Under the pieces are notes generated by a model, which was not told where the DNA came from, made no database searches, and worked only from the letters and a program-made list of their open reading frames with translations. A DNA stretch of 14,374 bases from an uncultured Collinsella sp. GTDB taxonomy: Bacteria > Actinomycetota > Coriobacteriia > Coriobacteriales > Coriobacteriaceae. Positions 1 to 7,211 of the stretch are shown here, piece by piece (position 1 is the stretch's first letter; each line of letters starts with the position of its first letter). Where the stretch lies: assembly GCA_937926755.1 (NCBI GenBank), contig CALBBA010000169.1:1-14374 (forward strand), in the 5' to 3' direction. Both the position numbers and the translations under genes were made by a program.

Positions 1-236
1 GGAGCTTGAATCTGCATAAAAGAGTTTTTCGAGTGTCTTGTACGCCATCGCTTCATCGCTCCTTTGAAATCAAAAAGCTTAATCGACTATCATTATTTCG
101 AATAAGTCGGCTATTTGCAATTAAGACTGCAAAAATGTGTTGGCTAATTTCAAAGTACGGGGTTTTGAAAATTAAGATTCCCCTATTTACATAGCAACTC
201 CGGCTTCAAACCTCAACAAAGCTCAATGCAAAAGAC
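1..236. other. AT-rich non-coding stretch at left edge
   Basis: This stretch is far richer in A and T (roughly 60%) than the rest of the window. I see no convincing gene. The only open frame (TTG start at 6, 62 codons) has no separate ribosome site and encodes a basic, low-complexity peptide. Small inverted repeats are present: TTTGCA at 114-119 faces TGCAAA at 128-133, and CGACT faces AGTCG around a TATT-TCG-AATA inner hairpin near 84-108. The stretch runs straight into the terminator at 232-277, so it could be the 3' part of a plus-strand RNA (untranslated tail or small RNA) that begins outside the window. That role is inference. Confidence 0.4.
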
Positions 237-277
237 GCGCTGTCTGCATCAACCGCAGGCAGTGCGCCTTCTTTTTT
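232..277 (+). terminator. Strong intrinsic terminator
   Basis: The stem pairs 236-247 (CGCGCTGTCTGC) with 255-266 (GCAGGCAGTGCG): 12 bp including two G-T wobbles, extended by 3 bp after one mismatch. The loop is 7 nt (248-254). It is followed on the plus strand by CTTTTTT. It ends a plus-strand transcript coming from the AT-rich left edge. On the minus strand the stem is followed by only a short T run (CTTTTG), so it may weakly stop minus-strand reading too. Confidence 0.8.
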
Positions 278-282
278 AAAAG

Positions 283-576
283 GGAAACTGCGTCCGCAGC
301 CCCTGGCTCAGAACGGGATGCAATTTCCCCAGAGCCCTCTCGCGGAATCTGTGTCCCGTTTTGGGCACCAATTCCGGGATGCACTTTCCGCAACGGACCC
401 CTAACGGAAGGTGCATCCCACTCTGAGCGTCTATTCCGGGATGTAGTTTCCCAAAGGGCCTTGTTTCGGAAAGCGTATCCCATTCTGGGCCTTCAAATCG
501 GGATGCGCTTTCCCGTAGAGGTCCAAAGTGGAAACGGCATCCCATTCCAAAGCTGGGACGGAACCCGTATCCCGGT
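283..576. repeat. Tandem array of ~62-bp hairpin-forming units
   Basis: Four clear units begin with GGGATG at 315, 376, 438 and 500 (steps of 61, 62 and 62). A half unit lies at 283-295 and a shrunken unit at 555-573. Each unit has a left arm like GGGATGCACTTTCCG, a loop of about 14 nt, and a right arm like CGGAAAGTGCATCCC. The best unit (376-419) pairs 15 bp with one G-T wobble; the others are less perfect. The linkers also resemble each other (CCCATTCTGGGC, ATTCCGGG). The period is not a multiple of three and the frames carry no conserved peptide, so it is not protein-coding. It lies directly after the antiporter stop codon and may shape the 3' end of that transcript. Function is unknown. 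Confidence 0.8.
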
Positions 577-584
577 ATTCCTTG

Positions 585-2147
585 CTACTTGCCGTCGTCG
601 TCCTCGGATTCTTCTCGTGCGTAGAGCTCCAGCATGCGGCGGCGGTATTCGCGCACAGCGAGCTTGGCGCGCTCTAGGCGGCGACGCTCACGCGGGGGGA
701 GCTCGGACGGATCTATCTCGTCGCCATAGGTCTTATCGGCAAGAAGATGTGCCGCGTCCACGATGCGGGCATCGATGTGGCCGCTCGCCGCCTCGGCAGA
801 AAGACGCTCGGCAATCGTATCGAGCGTAGGCAGGCCCTCGAATACGCGACCATGGCCATGCGAAGTCAGCAGCTCATGCTCGCGCGCGAGCAAGCTCGCT
901 AGGTCGTGGTGAGCGCGCAGGATGTCGAGCGCATCGGATGGATGCTCGGCAACCTCTGCCACGGCGGCGACCGGTGCGGCGTCGACCACGCGGTAGAAGA
1001 GCTGCGCGAGCAATGGCATCAAGAACACCGTGATGGCGCCGGCGGCAACCATAACCGACGCGATGTCTTGCGACAGCGCACCCGCGTTGACGGCAACGCT
1101 CGTCACGGCAACGATGATCGGCAGCGCCGTGGTGCAGTAGAGCGCCACGGTGATGCGGCCATACGCCGAGACATCGCGCGTCGCAGGACAAATGCTCATA
1201 GAGATAAGAATGGGCACGGCACGAATAATCAACAACGCCACGATAAAGCCCGCGAGCAAGCCCGGGCGCGACGCCACGGCCGTCAGGTCGATCTTTGCGC
1301 CCGATACGGTAAAGAACACCGGAATCAAAAAACCGTAGGCCAGGCCGTCGAGCTTGGTCTCGAGCGTATGGTTGCCCTCGGGGATGATATAGCGCAGGAC
1401 GAAGCCGGCGGCAAAAGCGCCCAACACGATATCGAGGCTAAAGATGGCCGAGAACGCCACGAGCGTGACCAAAATAAGCACCGTCAGGCGCACGAAGGTC
1501 TGCGACGTGGTATCGGCGCGCTCCTCGACAAACGCAAAGAAGCGGCTGCCGACGCGTTTGGAGCGGCTGGGGACCACGGCAAGCAGCACACACACCACGG
1601 CGAACAGGCCCAAGATCAGCAGCGTCTCGATACCCGTACGGGCAGACAGCAGTACCGACATGGCGAGCACGGGGCCGAGCTCGCCCCACGTACCATAGGC
1701 GAGAATCGAATCACCGACGCGCGTTCCGGCAAGCAACCGCTCGCGCAAGATGGGCATGAGCGCTCCAAGCGCCGTCGAGGTCAAGGCGAGCGTCACGGCG
1801 ATACCGTCGAAATGGCTGACCGAGAACCACGGGGTAAAGCGCACGGCAAGCCAGGCGATACCAAACGTGACGACCCACGTCGCCAAGCCGTAGCGCCCCT
1901 CGACGCCCGTGATGCTCTTGGGGTCGATCTCAAAGCCGGCGAGCAGGAACAAAAAGGCCAGACCGAGCTCGGACACCAGCGAGACCTCGGCATCTACATG
2001 GATGACGCCGAGCATATGGGGTCCCAGCACCGCGCCGAGCACGAGCAAAAAGACCGTCTCGGGAACGGGTTTTCCGGGAATCGCTGAGGCAATAAAAGGA
2101 CTCGCAAAGGCCACGAGTGCGATGATGGCGAGCGAAACGAATGCCAT
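585..2147 (-). CDS. Cation:proton antiporter, CPA2 family (KefB/NapA-like)
   Basis: This 520-residue integral membrane protein probably exchanges Na+ or K+ for protons across the cytoplasmic membrane. Residues 1-390 are almost continuous hydrophobic helices with family signatures: SELGLAFLFLLAGFEID (59-75), TSTALGAL (123-130), DIVLGAFAAGFVL (239-251) and FFTVSGAKIDL (278-288). Residues 155-156 read Gly-Glu in GELGPVLAMS, where NapA has DD and KefC has QD. The tail (391-520) is soluble, charged and helix-rich, ends in EESEDDDGK, and shows no Rossmann nucleotide-binding (TrkA-N) signature. I chose the ATG at 2147 because AGAAAGG stands 6 nt upstream; a GTG at 2171 would add eight residues without support. 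The gene is monocistronic here, divergent from purL and followed by the hairpin array. The ion is not predictable from sequence. Confidence 0.88.
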   Translation of the reverse strand: MAFVSLAIIALVAFASPFIASAIPGKPVPETVFLLVLGAVLGPHMLGVIHVDAEVSLVSELGLAFLFLLAGFEIDPKSITGVEGRYGLATWVVTFGIAWLAVRFTPWFSVSHFDGIAVTLALTSTALGALMPILRERLLAGTRVGDSILAYGTWGELGPVLAMSVLLSARTGIETLLILGLFAVVCVLLAVVPSRSKRVGSRFFAFVEERADTTSQTFVRLTVLILVTLVAFSAIFSLDIVLGAFAAGFVLRYIIPEGNHTLETKLDGLAYGFLIPVFFTVSGAKIDLTAVASRPGLLAGFIVALLIIRAVPILISMSICPATRDVSAYGRITVALYCTTALPIIVAVTSVAVNAGALSQDIASVMVAAGAITVFLMPLLAQLFYRVVDAAPVAAVAEVAEHPSDALDILRAHHDLASLLAREHELLTSHGHGRVFEGLPTLDTIAERLSAEAASGHIDARIVDAAHLLADKTYGDEIDPSELPPRERRRLERAKLAVREYRRRMLELYAREESEDDDGK

Positions 2148-2194
2148 GTGATGCCTTTCTCTTGTTTGCACTTCACTGTAGCACCCTCGCCGTC

Positions 2195-2222
2195 CTCAAC
2201 GCGCCGCGAGCTGTCGTATCAT
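2195..2222 (+). promoter_or_regulatory. Possible purL promoter
   Basis: TATCAT at 2217-2222 fits a -10 box, with CTCAAC (2195-2200) 16 nt upstream as a poor -35. It would give a leader of about 100 nt before the purL ATG. I see no riboswitch fold in this leader. The -35 match is weak, so this is tentative. Confidence 0.2.
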
Positions 2223-2331
2223 GGTGAGGTTTACAAACATGTGGCTCAAGGCGACCGCAGGGCAGACCCCGCAAACCGACCGCTGCCGCATACCGTACCG
2301 TACGCCCAACCGATCAGGAAGGCAGGAACCA

Positions 2332-5300
2332 ATGGTCTCTCGTATCTACGTGGAGAAGAAACCCGGGTTCGACGTCGAGGCTCAGCAGCTCAAGGGCGAG
2401 CTGACCGAAATTCTCGGCATCAAGGGCATCGAGGCCCTGAGGATCATCAACCGCTACGACGTCGAGGGCATCGACGAGGAGCTTTTCCGCTCCTGCGTGC
2501 CGACCGTCTTTAGCGAGCCCCAGGTCGATGTGACCTACGACGAGCTCCCCGCAAGCGATGGCGCCGTCTTTGCCGTCGAATTCCTGCCTGGCCAGTTTGA
2601 CCAGCGCGCCGACTCCGCCAGCGAGTGCGTGCAGCTCATCAGCCAGGGCGAGCGCCCCGCCGTGCGCTCCGCCAAGGTCTATATGATCTCGGGCGCCCTG
2701 GACGAAGCCGCCATCGAGGCCATCAAGCACTACGTGGTGAACCCCGTCGAGGCGCGCATCGCCTCGCTCGACCTGCCCGAGACGCTGTACATGGAGACCC
2801 CCGAGCCCCAGCCCGTCGAGGTGCTCGACGGCTTCCGCGAGCTCGACGAGGCCGGCCTTGCCGCCTTTATTTCCGAGCGCGGTCTTGCCATGGACGAGGC
2901 GGACATCGCCTTCTGCCAGCAGTACTTCCGCGATGAGGACCGCGACCCCACCATCACCGAGATCCGCGTGATCGACACCTATTGGTCCGACCACTGCCGC
3001 CACACCACCTTCGGCACCGTCCTGGATGACGTGACGATCGACGACGCCGTGGTGCAGCAGGCCTTCGACCGCTACATGGAGATGCGCCACGAGCTCGGTC
3101 GCGACGCCAAGCCCGTCTGCCTCATGGACATGGGCACCATCGGCGCTAAGTACCTTAAGAAGACCGGCGTAATGACCGATGTCGATGAGTCCGAGGAGAT
3201 CAACGCCTGCACCGTCAAGGTGAAGGTCGATGTCGATGGCGAGGACCAGGACTGGCTGTTCCTCTTTAAGAACGAGACCCACAACCACCCGACCGAGATC
3301 GAGCCCTTCGGCGGTGCCGCCACTTGCGTGGGCGGCGCTATCCGTGACCCGCTCTCGGGCCGCAGCTATGTGTATCAGGCTATGCGCGTCACCGGTGCCG
3401 GCGACCCCACCGTCCCGGTTTCCGAGACGCTCGAGGGCAAGCTGCCGCAGCGCAAGCTCGTGACCACTGCCGCCGCCGGCTACTCCAGCTACGGCAACCA
3501 GATCGGCCTTGCCACCGGTCAGGTCAACGAGCTCTATCACCCCGGTTACGTGGCCAAGCGCATGGAGGTTGGCGCCGTCGTGGGCGCTACCCCGGCAAAC
3601 CACGTTCGTCGCGAGTGCCCCGCCCCCACCGACAAGATCATCCTGCTGGGCGGCCGCACCGGCCGCGATGGCATCGGTGGCGCCACCGGCTCCTCCAAGA
3701 CCCAGAACACCGAGTCCATCGAGACCTCGGGTGCCGAGGTCCAGAAGGGCAACGCCCCGGTCGAGCGCAAGCTGCAGCGTCTGTTCCGCCGCGGCGACGC
3801 CTGCCGTCTGATCAAGCGCTGCAACGACTTTGGCGCCGGCGGTGTCTCGGTCGCCGTGGGCGAGCTTGCCGACGGCCTGTATGTCGACCTTGATACCGTG
3901 ACCAAGAAGTACGACGGCCTGGACGGCACCGAGCTCGCTATCTCCGAGTCCCAGGAGCGTATGGCCTGCGCCGTCGCCGACGGTGACGTCGAGGAGTTCA
4001 TGGGCTACGCCGCCGAGGAGAACCTCGAGGCGACCGTTATCGCCGAGGTTACCGCCGAGCCGCGCATGCGCATGGCCTGGAACGGTGTCGCCATCGTCGA
4101 CCTATCCCGCGAGTTCCTCAACTCCAACGGCGCGCCCAAGCACCAGGTCGCCCACGTATGCGCCCGCAGCGTGTGGCAGCCCAGCTGGGCCGGCACCACG
4201 CTTGCCGAGCGCATGACCTCGCTTGTCACCGACCTCAACGTCGCTTCCAACAAGGGCCTTTCCGAGCGCTTCGACTCCACCATCGGCGCCGCGACCGTGC
4301 TCATGCCCTTTGGTGGCAAGACGCAGCTCACCCCAAGCTCGGCCATGGTCGCCAAGTTCCCCGTGGACGGCGAGACCACCACGGCAAGCGCTATGGCATG
4401 GGGCTTCAACCCCTACCTGATGGAAGCCGACCAATTTGCGGGCTCCTACCTGTCCGTGGTCGAGTCCATCGCCAAGCTCGTTGCCGCCGGCTTTGAGCAC
4501 AAGCGCGCCTACCTCTCCTTCCAGGAGTACTTCGAGCGTCTGCGCACCGAGGCAGAGCGCTGGGGCAAGCCCACGGCAGCCGTCCTGGGCGCCCTCATGG
4601 CCCAGGTCGACCTGGGTGCTGGCGCCATCGGCGGCAAGGACTCCATGAGCGGCTCTTTTGAGGACGAAGCCGGCGAGCTCAACGTTCCTCCGACCCTGAT
4701 CAGCTTCGCTGTCGCCGTGGGCAAGGCGGCCCGCGCCGTCTCGCCCGAGTTCAAGGGCCTCACGCACCGCGTCGTCCGCATCGCCCCCGCTACCTATGGC
4801 GAGGACTACCGTCCCGACGCCCAGCAGCTGCTCGCCGCGTTTGACGCCGTCGAGGCGCTCACCGCCACCGGTGACGCCCTGGCCGTCTCTACGCCCGGCT
4901 ACGGCTGCGGCGCCGAGAGCCTCTTTAAGATGTGCGTCGGTAACCAGATCGGCATCGAGCTTGCCGAGGACGTGGACGTGGAGAGCCTCTTCACCCCGCT
5001 CTACGGCAGCTTTATCGTCGAGCTCGCCGAGGACGCCGAGCTGCCCGAGGTCGCCGACGGCGTTGTCGTCGAGCCCCTGGGCACCACCGTCGAGGGCTAT
5101 GTCATCGACACCGGCTCCGAGGTCATCGAGCTCGCCAAGCTCCAGGAGGCCTGGGAGAGCGGCATCGAGGGCGTCTTTGCCTACCGCAGCGCCGACGAGA
5201 CCCCCGAGGTCGAGACCATCGACTTCCGCGCCAAGGACATCCACGTGTACGGCGGCGCCAAGATCGCCCGTCCGCGCGCGATCATCCCCGTGTTCCCCGG

Positions 5301-6078
5301 CAACAACTGTGAGTACGACAGCGCACGTGCCTTCCGCGCAGCCGGTGCCGAAGCCGACACCTTCGTGATCAACAACCTCACGCCCGAGGCCGTCGCCGAG
5401 AGCACCCACGAGCTTGCCCGCCGCATCCGTGCAAGCCAGATCGTCATGATCCCCGGCGGCTTCTCGGGCGGCGACGAGCCCGATGGCTCCGCCAAGTTCA
5501 TCACGGCGTTCTTCCGCGCTCCCGAGGTCACCGAGGCAGTCCGCGACCTGCTCAAGGCCCGCGACGGCCTGATGCTGGGCATCTGCAACGGCTTCCAGGC
5601 CCTGATCAAGCTCGGTCTGGTGCCCTATGGCGACATCGTCGACGCCACGCCCGATGCGCCCACGTTGACGTTCAACACCATCGGTCGTCATCAGAGCCGT
5701 CTGGTGCGCACCCGCATCTCGTCCAACCTGTCCCCGTGGCTGTCGCAGTGCAGCCTGGACGACCCCTACACCGTCGCCATCAGCCACGGCGAGGGCCGCT
5801 TTGTCGCCAACGACGAAGTGCTCGCCCAGCTGATCGCCAACGGCCAGGTCGCCACGCAGTACGTGGGCGAGGACGGCAAGCCCAGCATGGATCTCTCCGT
5901 CAACCCCAACGGCTCCGCACTCGCCATCGAGGGCATCACGAGCCCCGACGGCCGCGTCCTGGGCAAGATGGGCCATGCCGAGCGTCGCGGCGACAACCTG
6001 TACCGCAACGTGCCCGAGCATGTCCCCGGCGATAAGTTCATGCCGATCTTCGAGAGCGGCGTAGCCTACTTCGCCTAA
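2332..6078 (+). CDS. purL: Phosphoribosylformylglycinamidine synthase, single-chain form
   Basis: FGAM synthase catalyses the fourth step of de novo purine synthesis: FGAR + glutamine + ATP to FGAM + glutamate. The 1248 residues hold all parts in one chain: an N-terminal PurS-like region, a linker with SDHCRHTTF (219-227), a first synthetase half with NETHNHPT (314-321) and GGRTGRDGIGGATGSSKTQ, a second half with GAIGGKDSMSG, and a C-terminal glutamine amidotransferase from about 980. The amidotransferase triad is visible: Cys1085 in GICNGFQ and His1215/Glu1217 in GHAER. I chose the ATG at 2332 because AGGAAGGCAGGA precedes it and the protein then opens MVSRIYVEKKPGF; the frame extends 37 codons further upstream, with an uncharacteristic sequence. 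The gene looks intact. The layout matches the one-chain clade known from Firmicutes and relatives, not the split PurS/PurL/PurQ set common in other Actinobacteria. No other purine gene is in the window. Confidence 0.97.
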   Translation: MVSRIYVEKKPGFDVEAQQLKGELTEILGIKGIEALRIINRYDVEGIDEELFRSCVPTVFSEPQVDVTYDELPASDGAVFAVEFLPGQFDQRADSASECVQLISQGERPAVRSAKVYMISGALDEAAIEAIKHYVVNPVEARIASLDLPETLYMETPEPQPVEVLDGFRELDEAGLAAFISERGLAMDEADIAFCQQYFRDEDRDPTITEIRVIDTYWSDHCRHTTFGTVLDDVTIDDAVVQQAFDRYMEMRHELGRDAKPVCLMDMGTIGAKYLKKTGVMTDVDESEEINACTVKVKVDVDGEDQDWLFLFKNETHNHPTEIEPFGGAATCVGGAIRDPLSGRSYVYQAMRVTGAGDPTVPVSETLEGKLPQRKLVTTAAAGYSSYGNQIGLATGQVNELYHPGYVAKRMEVGAVVGATPANHVRRECPAPTDKIILLGGRTGRDGIGGATGSSKTQNTESIETSGAEVQKGNAPVERKLQRLFRRGDACRLIKRCNDFGAGGVSVAVGELADGLYVDLDTVTKKYDGLDGTELAISESQERMACAVADGDVEEFMGYAAEENLEATVIAEVTAEPRMRMAWNGVAIVDLSREFLNSNGAPKHQVAHVCARSVWQPSWAGTTLAERMTSLVTDLNVASNKGLSERFDSTIGAATVLMPFGGKTQLTPSSAMVAKFPVDGETTTASAMAWGFNPYLMEADQFAGSYLSVVESIAKLVAAGFEHKRAYLSFQEYFERLRTEAERWGKPTAAVLGALMAQVDLGAGAIGGKDSMSGSFEDEAGELNVPPTLISFAVAVGKAARAVSPEFKGLTHRVVRIAPATYGEDYRPDAQQLLAAFDAVEALTATGDALAVSTPGYGCGAESLFKMCVGNQIGIELAEDVDVESLFTPLYGSFIVELAEDAELPEVADGVVVEPLGTTVEGYVIDTGSEVIELAKLQEAWESGIEGVFAYRSADETPEVETIDFRAKDIHVYGGAKIARPRAIIPVFPGNNCEYDSARAFRAAGAEADTFVINNLTPEAVAESTHELARRIRASQIVMIPGGFSGGDEPDGSAKFITAFFRAPEVTEAVRDLLKARDGLMLGICNGFQALIKLGLVPYGDIVDATPDAPTLTFNTIGRHQSRLVRTRISSNLSPWLSQCSLDDPYTVAISHGEGRFVANDEVLAQLIANGQVATQYVGEDGKPSMDLSVNPNGSALAIEGITSPDGRVLGKMGHAERRGDNLYRNVPEHVPGDKFMPIFESGVAYFA

Positions 6079-6093
6079 ACCTTTCCCATCGGG

Positions 6094-6099
6094 TACAAT
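6094..6099 (+). promoter_or_regulatory. Possible -10 box between purL and the EamA gene
   Basis: TACAAT matches the -10 consensus at five of six positions, but no good -35 stands 16-18 nt upstream. A transcript from here would start just before the terminator at 6116-6152 and would have to read through it to reach the EamA gene. Confidence 0.25.
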
Positions 6100-6115
6100 C
6101 CCCTCGGGTAACAAC

Positions 6116-6152
6116 ACCCGCCACCGACACATCCGGTGGCGGGTTCTTTTTT
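6116..6152 (+). terminator. Intrinsic terminator after purL
   Basis: ACCCGCCACCG (6116-6126) pairs perfectly over 11 bp with CGGTGGCGGGT (6134-6144) around a 7-nt loop, followed by TCTTTTTT. It lies 37 nt after the purL stop and only 25 nt before the next start codon. Upstream, CGGGT (6105-6109) could pair with ACCCG (6116-6120) as a small competing hairpin. Confidence 0.92.
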
Positions 6153-6177
6153 GCTTCGCGCATACAGGAAGGACATC

Positions 6178-7113
6178 ATGGAAAGCCGCAAGCCGTATCT
6201 CGCCACCCTGCCCGGACTTATCCTGGGCTGTCTTGTTTGCTGTGCGCTCTGGGGGTCGGCTTTCCCCTGCATCAAGATCGGCTACGCACTCTTTGGTATC
6301 CCGGCGCACGATGCCGCTTCGCAGCTGCTCTTTGCAGGTTTACGCTTTACGCTTGCCGGCGCCCTGGTTATCGTTGGGATGAGCGCGGCCCAACGCCGCC
6401 CCCTCATACCGCAAGCGCGCGACATCAAGCCCATCTTTGTCTTGTCGCTCTTCCAGACTATCGGGCAGTATTTCTTTTTCTATCTGGGCCTCTCGCGCGC
6501 CAGCGCCATGTCGAGCTCCATCATCGAGGCCAGCGCCAACTTCCTCGCAATCCTCTTTGCCGCCCTGGCATTTCACACCGAGAAGCTCAATACGGCCAAG
6601 GTGCTTGGCTGTGCGCTGGGCTTTGCCGGCGTCGCGCTCGTCAACCTCTCGGGCGCAGATGGCACCTTTGGCTTCAGGCTCGATGGCGAGGGCTTTATCC
6701 TAGCCTCCACTGTCGCGGGTGCTCTTTCGACCTGCCTGATCGGCATCTTCTCGCGCAAGCATGACGGCGTCTTGCTCGCCGGCTGGCAGTTTTTAGTCGG
6801 AGGTTTGGTCCTTACCGCCATCGGGTTTTTGATGGGCGGCGCGCTCTCCCCCACCGCGATCATCCCCGCCATCGCACTCATTATCTATATGGCACTCATT
6901 TCCGCCGTCGCGTACTCGCTATGGTCGCGTCTGCTTGCCGTCAACCCCGTCAGCCGTGTGTCGGTCTTTGGCTTTATGAATCCAGTCTTTGGCGTACTGT
7001 TGAGCGCTCTGCTGCTCGGCGAGGGCGCTGGCACGAGCCCTGTTACCGTACTTGTTGCCCTGCTGTTGGTCTGCGGCGGCATCATCATCGTCAACAGGCC
7101 CAAAAAGGCCTAG
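6178..7113 (+). CDS. EamA/DMT-superfamily transporter
   Basis: This 311-residue inner-membrane protein is of the drug/metabolite transporter superfamily, with two EamA repeats of about five helices each. The first repeat starts near residue 12 (LILGCLVCCALWGSAFPCIK, carrying the typical W-G-S-A-F motif) and ends near LGCALGFAGVALVN. The second starts near FILASTVAGALSTC and ends with VALLLVCGGIIIVNRPKKA. It probably exports a small metabolite or amino acid, but the family does not reveal the substrate. The ATG at 6178 is preceded by AGGAAGG at 7-nt spacing; the frame upstream runs through the terminator and is not coding. The length is normal for the family. It sits downstream of purL behind a strong terminator, so it is probably expressed separately or by partial read-through. 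A terminator follows at 7178-7211. Confidence 0.9.
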   Translation: MESRKPYLATLPGLILGCLVCCALWGSAFPCIKIGYALFGIPAHDAASQLLFAGLRFTLAGALVIVGMSAAQRRPLIPQARDIKPIFVLSLFQTIGQYFFFYLGLSRASAMSSSIIEASANFLAILFAALAFHTEKLNTAKVLGCALGFAGVALVNLSGADGTFGFRLDGEGFILASTVAGALSTCLIGIFSRKHDGVLLAGWQFLVGGLVLTAIGFLMGGALSPTAIIPAIALIIYMALISAVAYSLWSRLLAVNPVSRVSVFGFMNPVFGVLLSALLLGEGAGTSPVTVLVALLLVCGGIIIVNRPKKA

Positions 7114-7177
7114 CGAGCTCACTTTTTTGAGAGGTTGTTCGCACACTTTAGCTTATTGGAGTACATCGGTGAGCTGA

Positions 7178-7211
7178 GGGCCGCCACGCACGCAAGCGTG
7201 CGCCCCTTTTT
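7178..7211 (+). terminator. Intrinsic terminator after the EamA gene
   Basis: CGCACGC (7187-7193) faces GCGTGCG (7196-7202), giving a compact stem with a CAAG tetraloop. Outer GGG/CCC pairs may extend it. CCCCTTTTT follows. The T run abuts the stop codon of the converging GGDEF gene (7212-7214). It is oriented for plus-strand transcripts; no T run follows it on the minus strand. Confidence 0.8.

Noticed and set aside
6..194. 62-codon ORF in the AT-rich left edge
   Set aside because: TTG start without a usable ribosome site, basic low-complexity peptide, unusual base composition, no recognisable family.
223..545. Repeat-containing small proteins in the hairpin array (minus-strand frames of 86 and 89 codons)
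   Set aside because: The array period is 61-62, not a multiple of three, so the reading frame drifts between units. No ribosome site is present and the peptide changes from unit to unit.
283..576. CRISPR array
   Set aside because: The units diverge throughout, there is no identical repeat with unique spacers, and no cas gene is nearby.
906..2087. 393-codon plus-strand frame opposite the antiporter
   Set aside because: The translation is rich in Arg, His, Gln, Asp and Gly with no hydrophobic core, as expected for the complement of a membrane protein gene.
2314..3603. 429-codon open frame on the minus strand opposite the start of purL
   Set aside because: Same cause: antisense shadow of purL, low-complexity composition, no domain signature.
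4102..6309. 735-codon open frame on the minus strand opposite purL
   Set aside because: It lies antisense to a gene with strong family motifs. Long antisense frames are expected from GC-rich codon bias, and the translation is a low-complexity Gly/Ala/Asp/Leu/Val mix with no family pattern.
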